A DNA stretch of 64,000 nucleotides from Chitinivorax sp. B (GTDB lineage Bacteria; Pseudomonadota; Gammaproteobacteria; Burkholderiales; SCOH01), in NCBI RefSeq assembly GCF_005503445.1, contig NZ_SCOH01000009.1, positions 62,001 to 126,000 of the forward strand, written 5' to 3'. Made by a program: the position numbers and the translations under genes. Shown one piece after another: positions 28,001 to 37,565 of the stretch; positions within the stretch are counted from its first letter, which is position 1, and every line of letters starts with the position of its first letter. The notes below the pieces were generated by a model that searched no databases, was not told the origin of the DNA, and was given only the letters and a program-made list of their open reading frames with translations.

Positions 28001-29910
28001 AAACAACAGACTTTACCGTGGTGGGGATCGGAGACATGTCGGGTGATGTGTTCGGTAATGGCATGTTGTTGTCCCGACATATCCGCTTGCTTGCCGCATT
28101 TGATCACCGCCACATCTTCATCGACCCCACCCCGGACACCGCCACCAGCTATACGGAACGGGAGCGTCTGTTCAAGTTGCCGCGCTCGTCCTGGGCGGAC
28201 TACAACCCGGCATTGATTTCTGCAGGTGGTGGGGTATACCCACGCAGCCTTAAGGTGATCAAGTTATCGCCCGAAGCACGAGCTGCACTGGCTATCAATG
28301 CCGAAACATTGACACCCACCGATCTGATTCAAGCGCTGTTGAAGGCACCTGTGGATCTGCTATACAACGGCGGGGTCGGGACATATGTCAAAGCCAGCAA
28401 GCAAAGCCATGCCGAAGCCAACGACCGCTCAAACGATCTGCTGAGGGTCGATGGCCGGGACTTGCGTTGCCGAGTGGTTGCCGAAGGTGGCAATCTGGGC
28501 TTCACCCAGCCGGGGCGAATTGAATATGCCTTAGGCGGCGGCCGCATCAACACCGACGCCATCGACAATTCAGCGGGTGTGGATTGCTCGGATCATGAAG
28601 TCAACATCAAGATCTTGCTGAATGCCGTCATGACCGATGGGGAGTTGTCGCTGAAGCATCGCAACAAATTGCTGGCAGACATGACCGATGATGTCGCTGC
28701 GTTGGTACTGAACGACAACTACCTGCAAACGGAAGTGCTGACATTATCGCAGGCGATCGCCCCGCAAATGATCAACACCCACGCCCGTTTCATTGCATTT
28801 CAGGAACGCAGCGGCCGGCTGAGCCGCCGACTGGAATACCTCCCTACAGATGAGGAAATTGCAGATCGCCGCCTAGCACGGCAAGGGCTGACCCGACCAG
28901 AGCTGGCCGTGCTGCTGGCCTATGCCAAAATTGATTTATACGATCAATTGCTGGATTCATCGGTACCTGACGAAACCGACTTCAATCAGTTGTTGCTACG
29001 CTACTTCCCACCGGCGCTGTGTGAGCGTTACACCGACCAGATGCTGGATCACACCCTGAAACGGGAAATCGTGGCCACCTTTCTGACCAATCAACTGATC
29101 AACCGGATGGGTATGACCTTTATCTTCCGCATCAACGAAGAAACCGGTTTTTCGGCACCTGACATTACGCGTGCCTGGTACGCCGCCAGTCAGGTATTTG
29201 ATGCCCGGCGCTTTTCGCAGATCATCGAAGCATTGGACGGAAAAGTACCAGCCCATATTCAGGCCGAATTACTACATGAACTGCGTAAGCTGGTTGAGCG
29301 TGCCACACGATGGATGCTACGTAATTGCCGCTTTGCACATGATTGCAACGAAATCGTTCGGCAATACCACGGTGGAGTACTGGAACTAATTGATGTCCTG
29401 CCGCGCATTCTGCAAGGTGAGGACAAAGGCCGTAGCGATGCACTGGAACGCCGATGGCTGGAACATGGCGTACCGGCAGACCTGTCTGCGGTGTTGTCTC
29501 GGGCTGAACCATTGCTTTCGTCACTGGATATTTTGGATATCGCACATGCCAATATGGCCGAACCACAAGTCGTGGCATATGTGCATTATGATATTGGTGC
29601 CAGCCTGTCACTGGACTGGATGCTGACTGCCATCAATCGATTGCCTCGTGATAATCGCTGGAACACCCTGGCCCGCTCTGCCCTGCGTGATGACCTCTAC
29701 CGACAGCACCGTTCCTTGACCGCGCTGGTGCTGCAGACAGCCCATACCGGCGACTGGCAAACCGCCGGCGCCACCTGGCGTGCCCACCGGCAGGTTGGTG
29801 TAGATGCATGTCGCGAATTGCTGACGGAGCTGCAGGCCCACCCGACGCAGGATCTGGCCATGTTGTCTGCTGCGTTGCGAGAACTGCGCAATCATTTGAT
29901 TGGTGGATAA
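25093..29910 (+). CDS. gdhB: NAD-specific glutamate dehydrogenase, large 180-kDa type
   Basis: 1605 residues from the ATG at 25093, with TGGAG seven bases upstream; an in-frame TTG four codons earlier is not needed. The enzyme oxidatively deaminates glutamate to 2-oxoglutarate using NAD. N-terminal ACT-like regulatory regions ([20 protein letters not shown]) span the first few hundred residues. The catalytic core lies in the middle, with [34 protein letters not shown] carrying the substrate-binding Lys, and the nucleotide-binding part [15 protein letters not shown]. The C-terminal helical region follows. Length matches the Pseudomonas and Streptomyces enzymes (about 1600-1650). Single gene, no operon partner visible. 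Confidence 0.96.
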   Translation: [1605 protein letters not shown]

Positions 29911-30314
29911 TTGGCGGCCGCTCACCTAAGCTGAAGCAAATGGCATAAGACCCGTGGCCAAGCCCACAGCCTTTTTGCGTCATGTGGCAAGCAACATGCT
30001 TGCCGCCATGACATAAATATCGTCACCTCCGAATCAGTCGTAACTGACAGCCTGTTGTAAATGGATCATACCGTTAGGTGCTGTTGAACCAGTTTCAGAA
30101 TGCGTGTTATAGCGATTGTTGAAACCAGTTCAAGATCTGTCATGAGCGACCACCAGTGGGGTGACGCACAACGCAAAAGTGGAATATACGGCGATGCATG
30201 AGGAGTTCAGCAGCACATGAGCCACAATCGCGGGCGCGCAAATAAAATTCGGTTTAGCCTGCTTTTGCCTTGGGGGCGCGCTGTCTTTTTCACCAACCTG
30301 TATCGAGATCCTTC
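29911..30314 (+). other. Intergenic region, 404 bases, upstream of the chemoreceptor gene
   Basis: Near its start a 7-bp hairpin (GGCAAGC 29986-29992, loop AACAT, GCTTGCC 29998-30004) follows a T-run at 29972-29976 and may help end the dehydrogenase transcript. TTGAAC (30085-30090) and TTATAG (30108-30113), 17 bp apart, look like a sigma-70-type promoter for the chemoreceptor. The promoter overlaps the first of two related elements, GTTGAACCAGTTT (30083-30095) and TTGAAACCAGTTCAA (30119-30133). No gene is supported. Confidence 0.45.
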
Positions 30315-31928
30315 ATGAGTATTGCCAAACGTTTGATCCTGTTGATCGCCATCAGCCTGATTGCACTGGTTGTTGTGGGTATAACCGGTGCCAGGTTGGC
30401 TCACAAAACTGAAGAAAAACTGAAGTACACGCAGACAAATATTCTCCCTTCCATGGAACTACTAGCCGAAGCAGAGCGAGGTGTATTGCTGATTCGCTCA
30501 ACCGTGCTGCTTCATCTGTTGACGATTGAGGCCGAGGCCAAGACCAAACACGAACAGACCATCAAGGAATTGCACGACCGTGTATCGGCCAATCTGCAAA
30601 CCTATGAAACGCTGGCGGATGACCAGGAAGATAAAAAACTACTTGAGGCGGACCGAACCGCACTTGCGGAATATGACGCGGTTCGCGCCAAAGTGTTGGC
30701 TTTGTCACGAGACAACAACCTGACTGAAGCACGTGATATGGCACTGAATGTAGCCAGCCCCAAGATTGCTGCGCTGATGAACGCGGTGGCGACTCACCGT
30801 GGCTACAACAGTAAATATGCTGCGCAGGAAGAAGCCGAAGCAACAGCCGCCATTGCCCGTGGCCTGACCATCAACTGGGTGCTGATCGTTGTGGCGGTGT
30901 TGATTACTGTCATTTCCGGCTGGTTGCTGTATCGCGCGATTGTAGGTTCCTTGCATAACATTCGTGGCGTGGTGACACACATTGAACAATCGCTGGATTT
31001 CACCCAGCGCGCCGACATACAGCGTCGCGACGAAGTTGGCGATACCGCTGGGGCGTTCAATCAATTGCTGATCCGCCTGCAGGACAACCTCAAGTCATTG
31101 GCACAACGGGCGGTAGAGGTGTCGGCATCCGCCAATCAGTTGTCACAAACAGCCCAACAGGTATCACAGTCATCCAATGCCCAAAGTGAGGCTTCGTCCA
31201 ATGTTGCATCGACCGTCGAGGAAATGACCGTCAGCATCAATCATGTTGGCGATCGGGCTAACGAGACCAATCAGTTGGCCACTGAAGCTGGCAAGCTGGC
31301 TCAATCTGGTCGGAACGTCATTGAACAGACGGTGCGAGACATTCGCGACATCGCCAGCACGGTAAGTCAGGCCGCTACCCGAATTCGTGAACTGGAAGCG
31401 CAAAGCCAGCAGATCTCCACCGTGGTCGCGGTCATCAAGGAAGTGGCCGATCAAACCAATCTACTGGCACTGAATGCAGCCATTGAAGCCGCACGAGCCG
31501 GCGAACATGGCCGTGGCTTTTCGGTTGTGGCAGACGAGGTGCGACTGCTGGCAGAACGTACCTCCGTTTCCACTCAGGAAATCTCGCGCACCATATCGGC
31601 TATGACAGCCAGCGCAGTCGGTGCAGTCAAAGGCATGGAAGATGCAGTCAGCCAAGTCGAACAGGGTGTCGCCCGCGCCGATGATGCGGCCCAGGCCATC
31701 GCCCGTATTGGCGAAAGCTCAGACAAAACCGTGACCATGGTCGGCGAAATCACGTCCGCCATTCGCGAACAGGCAACAGCCAGCAATAATATCGCCTCAC
31801 AAATTGAACGCATTGCGCAAATGGCAGAGCAGGCCAGTGCCGCAGCCCATGAAACTGCCTCAACAGCATCTCAACTGGACGATGTAGCCACGGCAATGCG
31901 CGAAATCGTTGCGGCCTATCGAGTATGA
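30315..31928 (+). CDS. Methyl-accepting chemotaxis protein (4-helix-bundle type)
   Basis: 537 residues from the ATG at 30315; an in-frame upstream ATG gives an improbable leader. Membrane segment 1 is at about 8-28 ([18 protein letters not shown]), followed by a helical periplasmic sensor of the 4HB type to about 190, and segment 2 near 192-212. A HAMP domain ([20 protein letters not shown]) leads to the cytoplasmic signalling hairpin with the highly conserved tip [20 protein letters not shown], then [12 protein letters not shown]. It should sit in polar arrays with CheA and CheW. The ligand is unknown. A strong terminator follows the stop. Confidence 0.95.
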   Translation: MSIAKRLILLIAISLIALVVVGITGARLAHKTEEKLKYTQTNILPSMELLAEAERGVLLIRSTVLLHLLTIEAEAKTKHEQTIKELHDRVSANLQTYETLADDQEDKKLLEADRTALAEYDAVRAKVLALSRDNNLTEARDMALNVASPKIAALMNAVATHRGYNSKYAAQEEAEATAAIARGLTINWVLIVVAVLITVISGWLLYRAIVGSLHNIRGVVTHIEQSLDFTQRADIQRRDEVGDTAGAFNQLLIRLQDNLKSLAQRAVEVSASANQLSQTAQQVSQSSNAQSEASSNVASTVEEMTVSINHVGDRANETNQLATEAGKLAQSGRNVIEQTVRDIRDIASTVSQAATRIRELEAQSQQISTVVAVIKEVADQTNLLALNAAIEAARAGEHGRGFSVVADEVRLLAERTSVSTQEISRTISAMTASAVGAVKGMEDAVSQVEQGVARADDAAQAIARIGESSDKTVTMVGEITSAIREQATASNNIASQIERIAQMAEQASAAAHETASTASQLDDVATAMREIVAAYRV

Positions 31929-31988
31929 ACCTGCTTGGCAGAACACTGCACCACGCGTTCCATCCATTTACAGCAACCTTGTTAAGTC

Positions 31989-32022
31989 AACACCCCATCA
32001 CGTACCCGATGGGGTGTTTTTC
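31989..32022 (+). terminator. Strong intrinsic terminator after the chemoreceptor gene
   Basis: AACACCCCATC pairs with GATGGGGTGTT in an 11-bp perfect stem around an eight-base loop, followed by a T-run. It also lies after the convergent catalase gene, whose transcript meets AACACCCC-type sequence on the other strand. Confidence 0.88.
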
Positions 32023-32087
32023 AAGCTTGGTGCGCTTGACCACTGACAACCCAATACACAACAGCCTGCTGGGTACCGTTGGCAGTG

Positions 32088-33641
32088 TCAGTCAACCAAT
32101 TGAGCCGCACGCTGCTCGATGGCGGAAATATCCGCCTTCATGGCCCGAGCCAAAGCCTTACCATAATTCGCATCAGCCTTGAAAAAGTAGGACAGCATGA
32201 TGTCCCGTACTTCCATGTGTTTTACTTGCCCCAGATCCCCTGCCAGATTGGCTATCAGATTTTTTTGCTCAGTCTCAGACAGAGATCGGTAGAACTCTCC
32301 CGCTTGGCGAAAATTCAACGGTTTGCCAATGGCTGCCTGTTGAGTTGTCCCTGCCAAGGGCAAACGGCTGGACTTGAACTCAGCTTGATCACGAATATTG
32401 ATCAGCCGGCTGGGTTCATAGTTGACAGTACCGGTACGTTTGCCACTATTGAGGGCACCATCCTGGTTGTGGCTGTGTACTGCCACACGCGGTTGATTGA
32501 TTGGCAATTGCAGAGCGTTGGCGCCCACTCGGTGCATTTGCGTGTCTGCGTAGGAAAACACACGCCCCTGTAGCAAACGATCTTCGGACGGCTCAATCCC
32601 GGGCACGAGATTGGACGGCGCAAAAGCGCTCTGTTCTGTTTCCTGAAAGACATTGTCTGGGTTGCGGTTGAGCGTCATCGTGCCGACTTTGCGTTCCGCT
32701 ACACCTGTCCAGACTTTCGTGGCATCCAATGGATCAAAATCGAATCCTGCCAGTTGTTCCGGTTTCAGTACCTGCACATACAGATCCCATTTCGGGAAAT
32801 CCTGCCGTTTGATCGCATCGATCAAATCACGCGAGGCATGGTTGAAATCCTTGGCTTGAATCGCTTCTGCCTCTTTGCTGGTCAGGTTCTGCTCACCCTG
32901 CCGTGACTTCCAGTGAAATTTCACATAAGCATACTGACCTTGGGTATTCACCCATTTATAAGCGTGGACACTGTTGCCATCCATCTGGCGATAGTTTCTT
33001 GGAATGCCGTAATCCGAATAGACTCGGGTCACCATGTGGGTGGCTTCCGGCACATGTGAGAAAAAGTCGAAGAAACGGTTCGGGTCTTGCAGGTTGCTAT
33101 CAGGTGCGGGTTTCAGTGAATGCACCATGTCAGGAAACTTGATCGCATCGCGAATAAAGAACACAGGCAGGTTGTTGCCAACCAAATCCCAGTTGCCTTC
33201 GCTGGTATAAAACTTGGTTGCAAAACCACGTGGATCACGCACGGTTTCAGGTGAATGGTTCCCATGGATCACAGTGGAAAAACGCACAAATACTGGAGTT
33301 TGTGTACCTTTGACAAATACAGCGGCCCGGGTCAAGGCCGATACGTCCTCAGTTGCTTCAAACACCCCATGGGCACCACTGCCACGTGCATGTACGACGC
33401 GTTCTGGTACTCGTTCGCGGTCAAAACGCTGCAATTTCTGGATTAGATGCACATCCTGCAGTAGCACCGGGCCATGCTGGCCCGCAACCTGGGAATTCTG
33501 GTTATCACCCACCGGCGCACCATTATCACGCGTCTGTGTCTGCGCCCACACTGGATTGGCAAGACCCAAAGCCAGCACCAGGCCACTGACTGCAGTGTGC
33601 CTTGCAAAGCAGGATGCAGTTGAAACTTGAACGTATGTCAT
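32088..33641 (-). CDS. katB: Periplasmic monofunctional haem catalase (KatB type)
   Basis: 517 residues. A Sec signal peptide (about 1-33, TAVSGLVLALGLANPVWAQ) marks it as exported, as in KatB-like enzymes. The distal catalytic His is in VHARGSGAHG (near 80), the distal-side Asn region in WDLVGNNLPVFF (near 150), and the haem-ligand Tyr in RVFSYADTQMHRVG (near 360). It decomposes hydrogen peroxide in the periplasm. The C-terminal flavodoxin-like extension of large catalases is missing, so this is a small-subunit clade member. A partial OxyR-like site lies 83 bases upstream of the start, consistent with peroxide induction. Confidence 0.95.
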   Translation of the reverse strand: MTYVQVSTASCFARHTAVSGLVLALGLANPVWAQTQTRDNGAPVGDNQNSQVAGQHGPVLLQDVHLIQKLQRFDRERVPERVVHARGSGAHGVFEATEDVSALTRAAVFVKGTQTPVFVRFSTVIHGNHSPETVRDPRGFATKFYTSEGNWDLVGNNLPVFFIRDAIKFPDMVHSLKPAPDSNLQDPNRFFDFFSHVPEATHMVTRVYSDYGIPRNYRQMDGNSVHAYKWVNTQGQYAYVKFHWKSRQGEQNLTSKEAEAIQAKDFNHASRDLIDAIKRQDFPKWDLYVQVLKPEQLAGFDFDPLDATKVWTGVAERKVGTMTLNRNPDNVFQETEQSAFAPSNLVPGIEPSEDRLLQGRVFSYADTQMHRVGANALQLPINQPRVAVHSHNQDGALNSGKRTGTVNYEPSRLINIRDQAEFKSSRLPLAGTTQQAAIGKPLNFRQAGEFYRSLSETEQKNLIANLAGDLGQVKHMEVRDIMLSYFFKADANYGKALARAMKADISAIEQRAAQLVD

Positions 33642-33955
33642 TCTTTTTCTCCTTGTTTAAGCAGGGCAGCCCAGTCTAGGAGAATCAAAATTATTCTTAA
33701 AATTAATTGATAATATCAGTTACATAGTTTTTTACTATATTAATATCCAAGCATAGATATTTAAAAGACAAATCAATATATTGTGCGCATCAACCTGATG
33801 CACCAATCTCATGACTGGCCAGTCAATGGCAAAAAAACTTCGGGGATGAACAGCAGGATTTCACCGGGCGGGTGAGTCAGCGCGGCGATGACCCGTAGGT
33901 GAGTCACAAGCATATGAAATAACAGGGGCCGTACCAGGCAGCCCCTGTTCAAAGA
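33642..33955. other. Intergenic region, 314 bases, between katB and the DUF4253 gene
   Basis: Both flanking genes are on the minus strand. The katB-proximal part is AT-rich and carries the OxyR-like half-site. The other end holds two direct copies of GGTGAGTCA (33871-33879 and 33898-33906) and a perfect 9-bp hairpin (AACAGGGGC 33921-33929 with GCCCCTGTT 33941-33949) suited to ending the DUF4253 transcript. No gene is seen. Confidence 0.5.
33724..33738. promoter_or_regulatory. OxyR-like half-site upstream of katB
   Basis: ATAG and CTAT are separated by exactly seven bases, the spacing of one OxyR dyad. The second dyad expected seven bases further is poor (TCCA then ATAT). The site lies 83 bases upstream of the catalase start in an AT-rich stretch, so chance matching is a real risk. 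Confidence 0.4.
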
Positions 33956-34621
33956 TCAATCCCACCAGAAGAACCAGGTGGAACCGTTCAAGAGTGAAGC
34001 AGCAAGTTGCTCGATAGTTTCGGTACCTTGTTCAACGATATCGATGCAGTAGACATACTGTTCCTTGGCCAGGGTAATGGCTTCATCGCGTGTCGTCGGT
34101 GGACGGCTAACTTCAAATTCAACCGTGGAGCTGGTAATTGCGACCACTTTGGCGCCATATTCCTCCTCCCATTTACGGAACAGGCTGGCATGTACTTCTG
34201 GGAATGGGCATTCATTCCACCCTCCCATCTTCAGATAGCACGGTACTTGCCAGGATTCCTCTGTAGGGACCAATCCGATATACACTTTTTCCAGCGGCTT
34301 GCCGGTCGACAGATCAAGGTGGCTGATCAGCCCCTCGCTCGGCTCCTCATCATCCGGCCATTCACCACGAGGCGCACGATAGTATTCGCTGTCATTCTTC
34401 GCCCGCGCCACCAACCAACTTCGCGGATTCAGCTTGGCTGCGTTGTCGATCAGATCCTGCACGCTGTCTTCCACATCCTGCAGATTCTCGCTTAAAGCCA
34501 GCACGCTGTCTGAATCTCCCAGTAAAACAGGATAACCCCGATTCTCGCCACGCAGACGATGCAAGGTGGCCAGTGCCTCATTGCCTGGTATGGCCATGAC
34601 TTCGAAACCAAATTCCCTCAT
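33956..34621 (-). CDS. DUF4253 domain-containing protein
   Basis: 221 residues, acidic, with no signal peptide. The C-terminal half carries the DUF4253 pattern: GGWNECPFPEVHASLFRKWE, then EEYGAKVVAITSSTVEFEVS and finally TRDEAITLAKEQYVYCIDIV, with a closing SLLNGSTWFFWWD. Proteins of this kind are common in bacterial genomes, often as immunity-like or accessory genes, but no activity is established to my knowledge. It stands alone. A 9-bp hairpin after the stop probably ends its transcript. Confidence 0.82.
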   Translation of the reverse strand: MREFGFEVMAIPGNEALATLHRLRGENRGYPVLLGDSDSVLALSENLQDVEDSVQDLIDNAAKLNPRSWLVARAKNDSEYYRAPRGEWPDDEEPSEGLISHLDLSTGKPLEKVYIGLVPTEESWQVPCYLKMGGWNECPFPEVHASLFRKWEEEYGAKVVAITSSTVEFEVSRPPTTRDEAITLAKEQYVYCIDIVEQGTETIEQLAASLLNGSTWFFWWD

Positions 34622-34907
34622 ATTTTCTCCGTTTGGAAAACCAGGTAGAACGAATCACACAATGGATGCCTCATACAACCTGGCGGCAGGTTGGTATATC
34701 GGCATATTGCCATTGTAGACCGCCATCAATCGACAGCCTAACACGCATCAACCACAAATGTTGGGCCAAACGGAACTTATGGCAGCTAACAGCCGCCGAG
34801 CGGAGCCTAGCCATTACTCTACAGGCCACTGCTGGTGCGGCTTCCCACATTTTTACAATAATCGAGCGCTTGGTTACCCAGTCACATTGGATACATCAAA
34901 GTCTCCC

Positions 34908-36119
34908 TCAATTTCCCAATACCCCAAGCGCACGCAAAGCGATCAATCGCTCATTCGATACCCCCAACCAGTCAATCAGTGCAGTATCGGTATCCTGTCC
35001 CAATAGAGGCGGAGCTGTACGATATTCGACAGGTGAAACGGATAACCGCAGTGGGCTGGCAACAGTTGGGGCATGGCCTGCAGTTGGATGATACAGATCG
35101 ACATGTAAGCCACGTTGTACGACCTGTGGATCAGCAAATACCTGATCCAGCGTATTGATCGGCCCACAGGGCACCCCAACCGCTTCCAGTGCCGCGATCC
35201 ATTCAGCAGTCGTACGCATTACCGTGGTCTGGCGGATCAACGGGACCAACCGTTGTCGGTTGGCAACACGCGCCCGATTGGTGGCAAAACGTTCATCCTG
35301 AGCCCACGCCTGGCCAGCAACCTCGCAAAACTTGGCAAACTGGCTGTCGTTACCTACCGCCAGGATCATGTCGCCATCTGCAGTCGGAAAAGCCTGGTAA
35401 GGCACAATATTAGGGTGAGCATTGCCCAGCCGCTTTGGGGCGATGCCTGTGGCCAAGTAGTTCATCGCCTGATTGGCCAAGCAGGCCACCTGCACATCCA
35501 GCAAAGCCATGTCGATATGCTGCCCTTCGCCAGTCCGATCACGGTGTGCCATGGCGGCCAATACGCCAATCGTGGCATACAAGCCAGTCATGATGTCAGT
35601 CAATGCCACCCCCACTTTCTGCGGATCGCCATCCGGCTCCCCCGTCAGGCTCATCAACCCACCCAGACCTTGAATCAGAAAGTCATAGCCAGCTCGCTCG
35701 GCATAAGGACCATCTTGGCCAAAGCCAGTGATAGAACAGTAAACGAGCTTTGGATTAACCGCTTTCAAACTGACATAGTCCAACCCATACTGCTTGAGCC
35801 CGCCAACCTTGAAGTTTTCCAGTACCACATCGGCCTGCATCGCCAATTCACGGATCAATGCCTGACCTTCCGGTTTAGCCATATCCACCGTGACTGAGCG
35901 CTTGTTACGATTGGTAGCCAAGAAATAGGCAGCCTCGCTGGTGGGGTGCCCTGCGGCATCGTTCAGATAGGGTGGCCCCCAACTACGGGTATCATCACCA
36001 CTGCCCGGGCGCTCAATCTTGATCACATCCGCCCCCAGATCACCCAGTATCTGGCTGGCCCATGGCCCAGCCAGCACCCGCGACAGATCCAGCACCTTCA
36101 GGTGCGACAACGCCCCCAT
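34908..36119 (-). CDS. CaiB/BaiF family CoA-transferase, probably succinyl-CoA:glutarate CoA-transferase
   Basis: 403 residues of a class III CoA-transferase. The N-terminal LSHLKVLDLSRVLAGPWASQ, then ILGDLGADVIKIERPGSGDD is the family opening; the catalytic Asp lies in VALTDIMTGLYATIGVLAAM (near 168), and GRPNEERF-like positions are represented by WAQDERFATNRARVANR. Family members exchange CoA between acids. Its ATG begins one base after the glutaryl-CoA dehydrogenase stop, which makes glutarate activation (glutarate plus succinyl-CoA) the likely role, as in lysine and pipecolate breakdown. The gene ends the operon; 286 bases of apparently empty DNA follow. Confidence 0.86.
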   Translation of the reverse strand: MGALSHLKVLDLSRVLAGPWASQILGDLGADVIKIERPGSGDDTRSWGPPYLNDAAGHPTSEAAYFLATNRNKRSVTVDMAKPEGQALIRELAMQADVVLENFKVGGLKQYGLDYVSLKAVNPKLVYCSITGFGQDGPYAERAGYDFLIQGLGGLMSLTGEPDGDPQKVGVALTDIMTGLYATIGVLAAMAHRDRTGEGQHIDMALLDVQVACLANQAMNYLATGIAPKRLGNAHPNIVPYQAFPTADGDMILAVGNDSQFAKFCEVAGQAWAQDERFATNRARVANRQRLVPLIRQTTVMRTTAEWIAALEAVGVPCGPINTLDQVFADPQVVQRGLHVDLYHPTAGHAPTVASPLRLSVSPVEYRTAPPLLGQDTDTALIDWLGVSNERLIALRALGVLGN

Positions 36120-36120
36120 C

Positions 36121-37299
36121 TTAGAAGAACGCCTGAATGCCCGTCTGGGCTCGGCCCAGAATCAGGGCATGCACGTCATGGGTACCTTCATAGGTGTTGA
36201 CCGCCTCCAGATTCATCACATGACGGATCACCCCATATTCATCGGAGATACCGTTGCCCCCGTGCATGTCACGGCTGATGCGGGCAATCTCCAATGCTTT
36301 ACCGCAGTTGTTGCGTTTGATCAGCGAAATCATTTCCGGCGCAGCACGGCCTTCATCCATCAAGCGGCCTACGCGCAACGCACCTTGCAAACCCAAGGTA
36401 ATATCTGTCTGCATATTGGCCAGCTTCAACTGAATCAGCTGATTGGCTGCCAGCGGCCGACCGAACTGTTTGCGATCAAGCGTATATTGACGGGCCGCAT
36501 GCCAGCAGAATTCCGCCGCACCCATGGCCCCCCAGGCGATTCCATAGCGAGCCTTGTTAAGACAACCAAATGGACCTTTCAGCCCTTTCACGTTAGGCAA
36601 CAATTGCTCATCCGGTACAAACACCTGATCCATCACGATTTCACCGGTGATAGAGGCGCGTAAACTGAACTTACCTTCAATCTTGGGTGCAGATAACCCC
36701 TTCATGCCTTTTTCAAGGATGAAACCACAGATCTCACCTTCGTCATCCTTGCCCCATACCACAAAGACATCGGCAATCGGCGAATTGGTAATCCACATTT
36801 TATTGCCCGTCAGTTGCCAACCACCAGTTACCTTGCGAGCCCGTGTCAGCATGCCACCAGGATCTGAGCCATGATCAGGTTCAGTCAAGCCAAAGCACCC
36901 AACCAATTCACCTTTGGCCAGCCTGGGCAGATATTTTTCCTTTTGTGCGTCCGATCCGTAAGCATGGATCGGATACATTACCAACGAGGATTGCACGCTC
37001 ATTGCCGAACGATAACCACTATCCACGCGCTCCACCTCGCGTGCAATCAAACCGTAGGCCACATGATTGACGCCCGCACATCCATAGCCCTGGATCGTGG
37101 CACCCAACATACCCAGTTCGCCCAGTTCATTCATGATCTCGCGATCGAAATGCTCATGGCGATTGGCCTCACGTACACGTGGCAGCAACTTTTCCTGGCA
37201 ATAGGCCTGAGCGGCGTCTCGCACCATCCGTTCTTCTTCCGTCAACTGATCATTCAGTAACAGTGCATCATCCCAAGTAAAGCTCGGTTTGGTCGCCAT
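36121..37299 (-). CDS. gcdH: Glutaryl-CoA dehydrogenase
   Basis: 392 residues of an acyl-CoA dehydrogenase. The start at 37299 has GGAG eight bases upstream; an ATG two codons earlier is too close to that site. The flavin-binding blocks [15 protein letters not shown] (near 145) and [15 protein letters not shown] are present. The catalytic glutamate sits in [20 protein letters not shown] near 370, in the short C-terminal form typical of GcdH. The enzyme oxidises and decarboxylates glutaryl-CoA to crotonyl-CoA, a step in lysine, hydroxylysine and tryptophan catabolism, passing electrons to ETF. It heads a two-gene operon with a CoA-transferase and is divergent from an IclR regulator. Confidence 0.95.
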   Translation of the reverse strand: MATKPSFTWDDALLLNDQLTEEERMVRDAAQAYCQEKLLPRVREANRHEHFDREIMNELGELGMLGATIQGYGCAGVNHVAYGLIAREVERVDSGYRSAMSVQSSLVMYPIHAYGSDAQKEKYLPRLAKGELVGCFGLTEPDHGSDPGGMLTRARKVTGGWQLTGNKMWITNSPIADVFVVWGKDDEGEICGFILEKGMKGLSAPKIEGKFSLRASITGEIVMDQVFVPDEQLLPNVKGLKGPFGCLNKARYGIAWGAMGAAEFCWHAARQYTLDRKQFGRPLAANQLIQLKLANMQTDITLGLQGALRVGRLMDEGRAAPEMISLIKRNNCGKALEIARISRDMHGGNGISDEYGVIRHVMNLEAVNTYEGTHDVHALILGRAQTGIQAFF

Positions 37300-37565
37300 C
37301 TTCATTACTCCGGTCATTTACATTCAGGCTGCCCGACAGCCACACTATCGGCGCCGCAAATTGGTGTCATTCGTAACCCACATTGAAACCACTGAAACAG
37401 GTACTTTTATGCTGCCTACGGGCAACTTGGACAAGTTGACTTGAGTACACACCGCAAATTTGTTCCGCAATGCAAAACAGTGAATGCACGAATATGCTAG
37501 CAAAATAGCTTACAAAGGCCTTATCCTCAATACGAACTGATTTTTGTCCGAATGACTGTTCCGAT

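Noticed and set aside
30250-30300. Sigma-28 flagellar promoter before the chemoreceptor
   Set aside because: A TAAA-like element is present, but no GCCGATAA-type partner at the right distance.
37300-37565. IclR operator in the gcdH/iclR intergenic region
   Set aside because: Only short, imperfect dyads such as TTTG...CAAA were seen; too weak to annotate.
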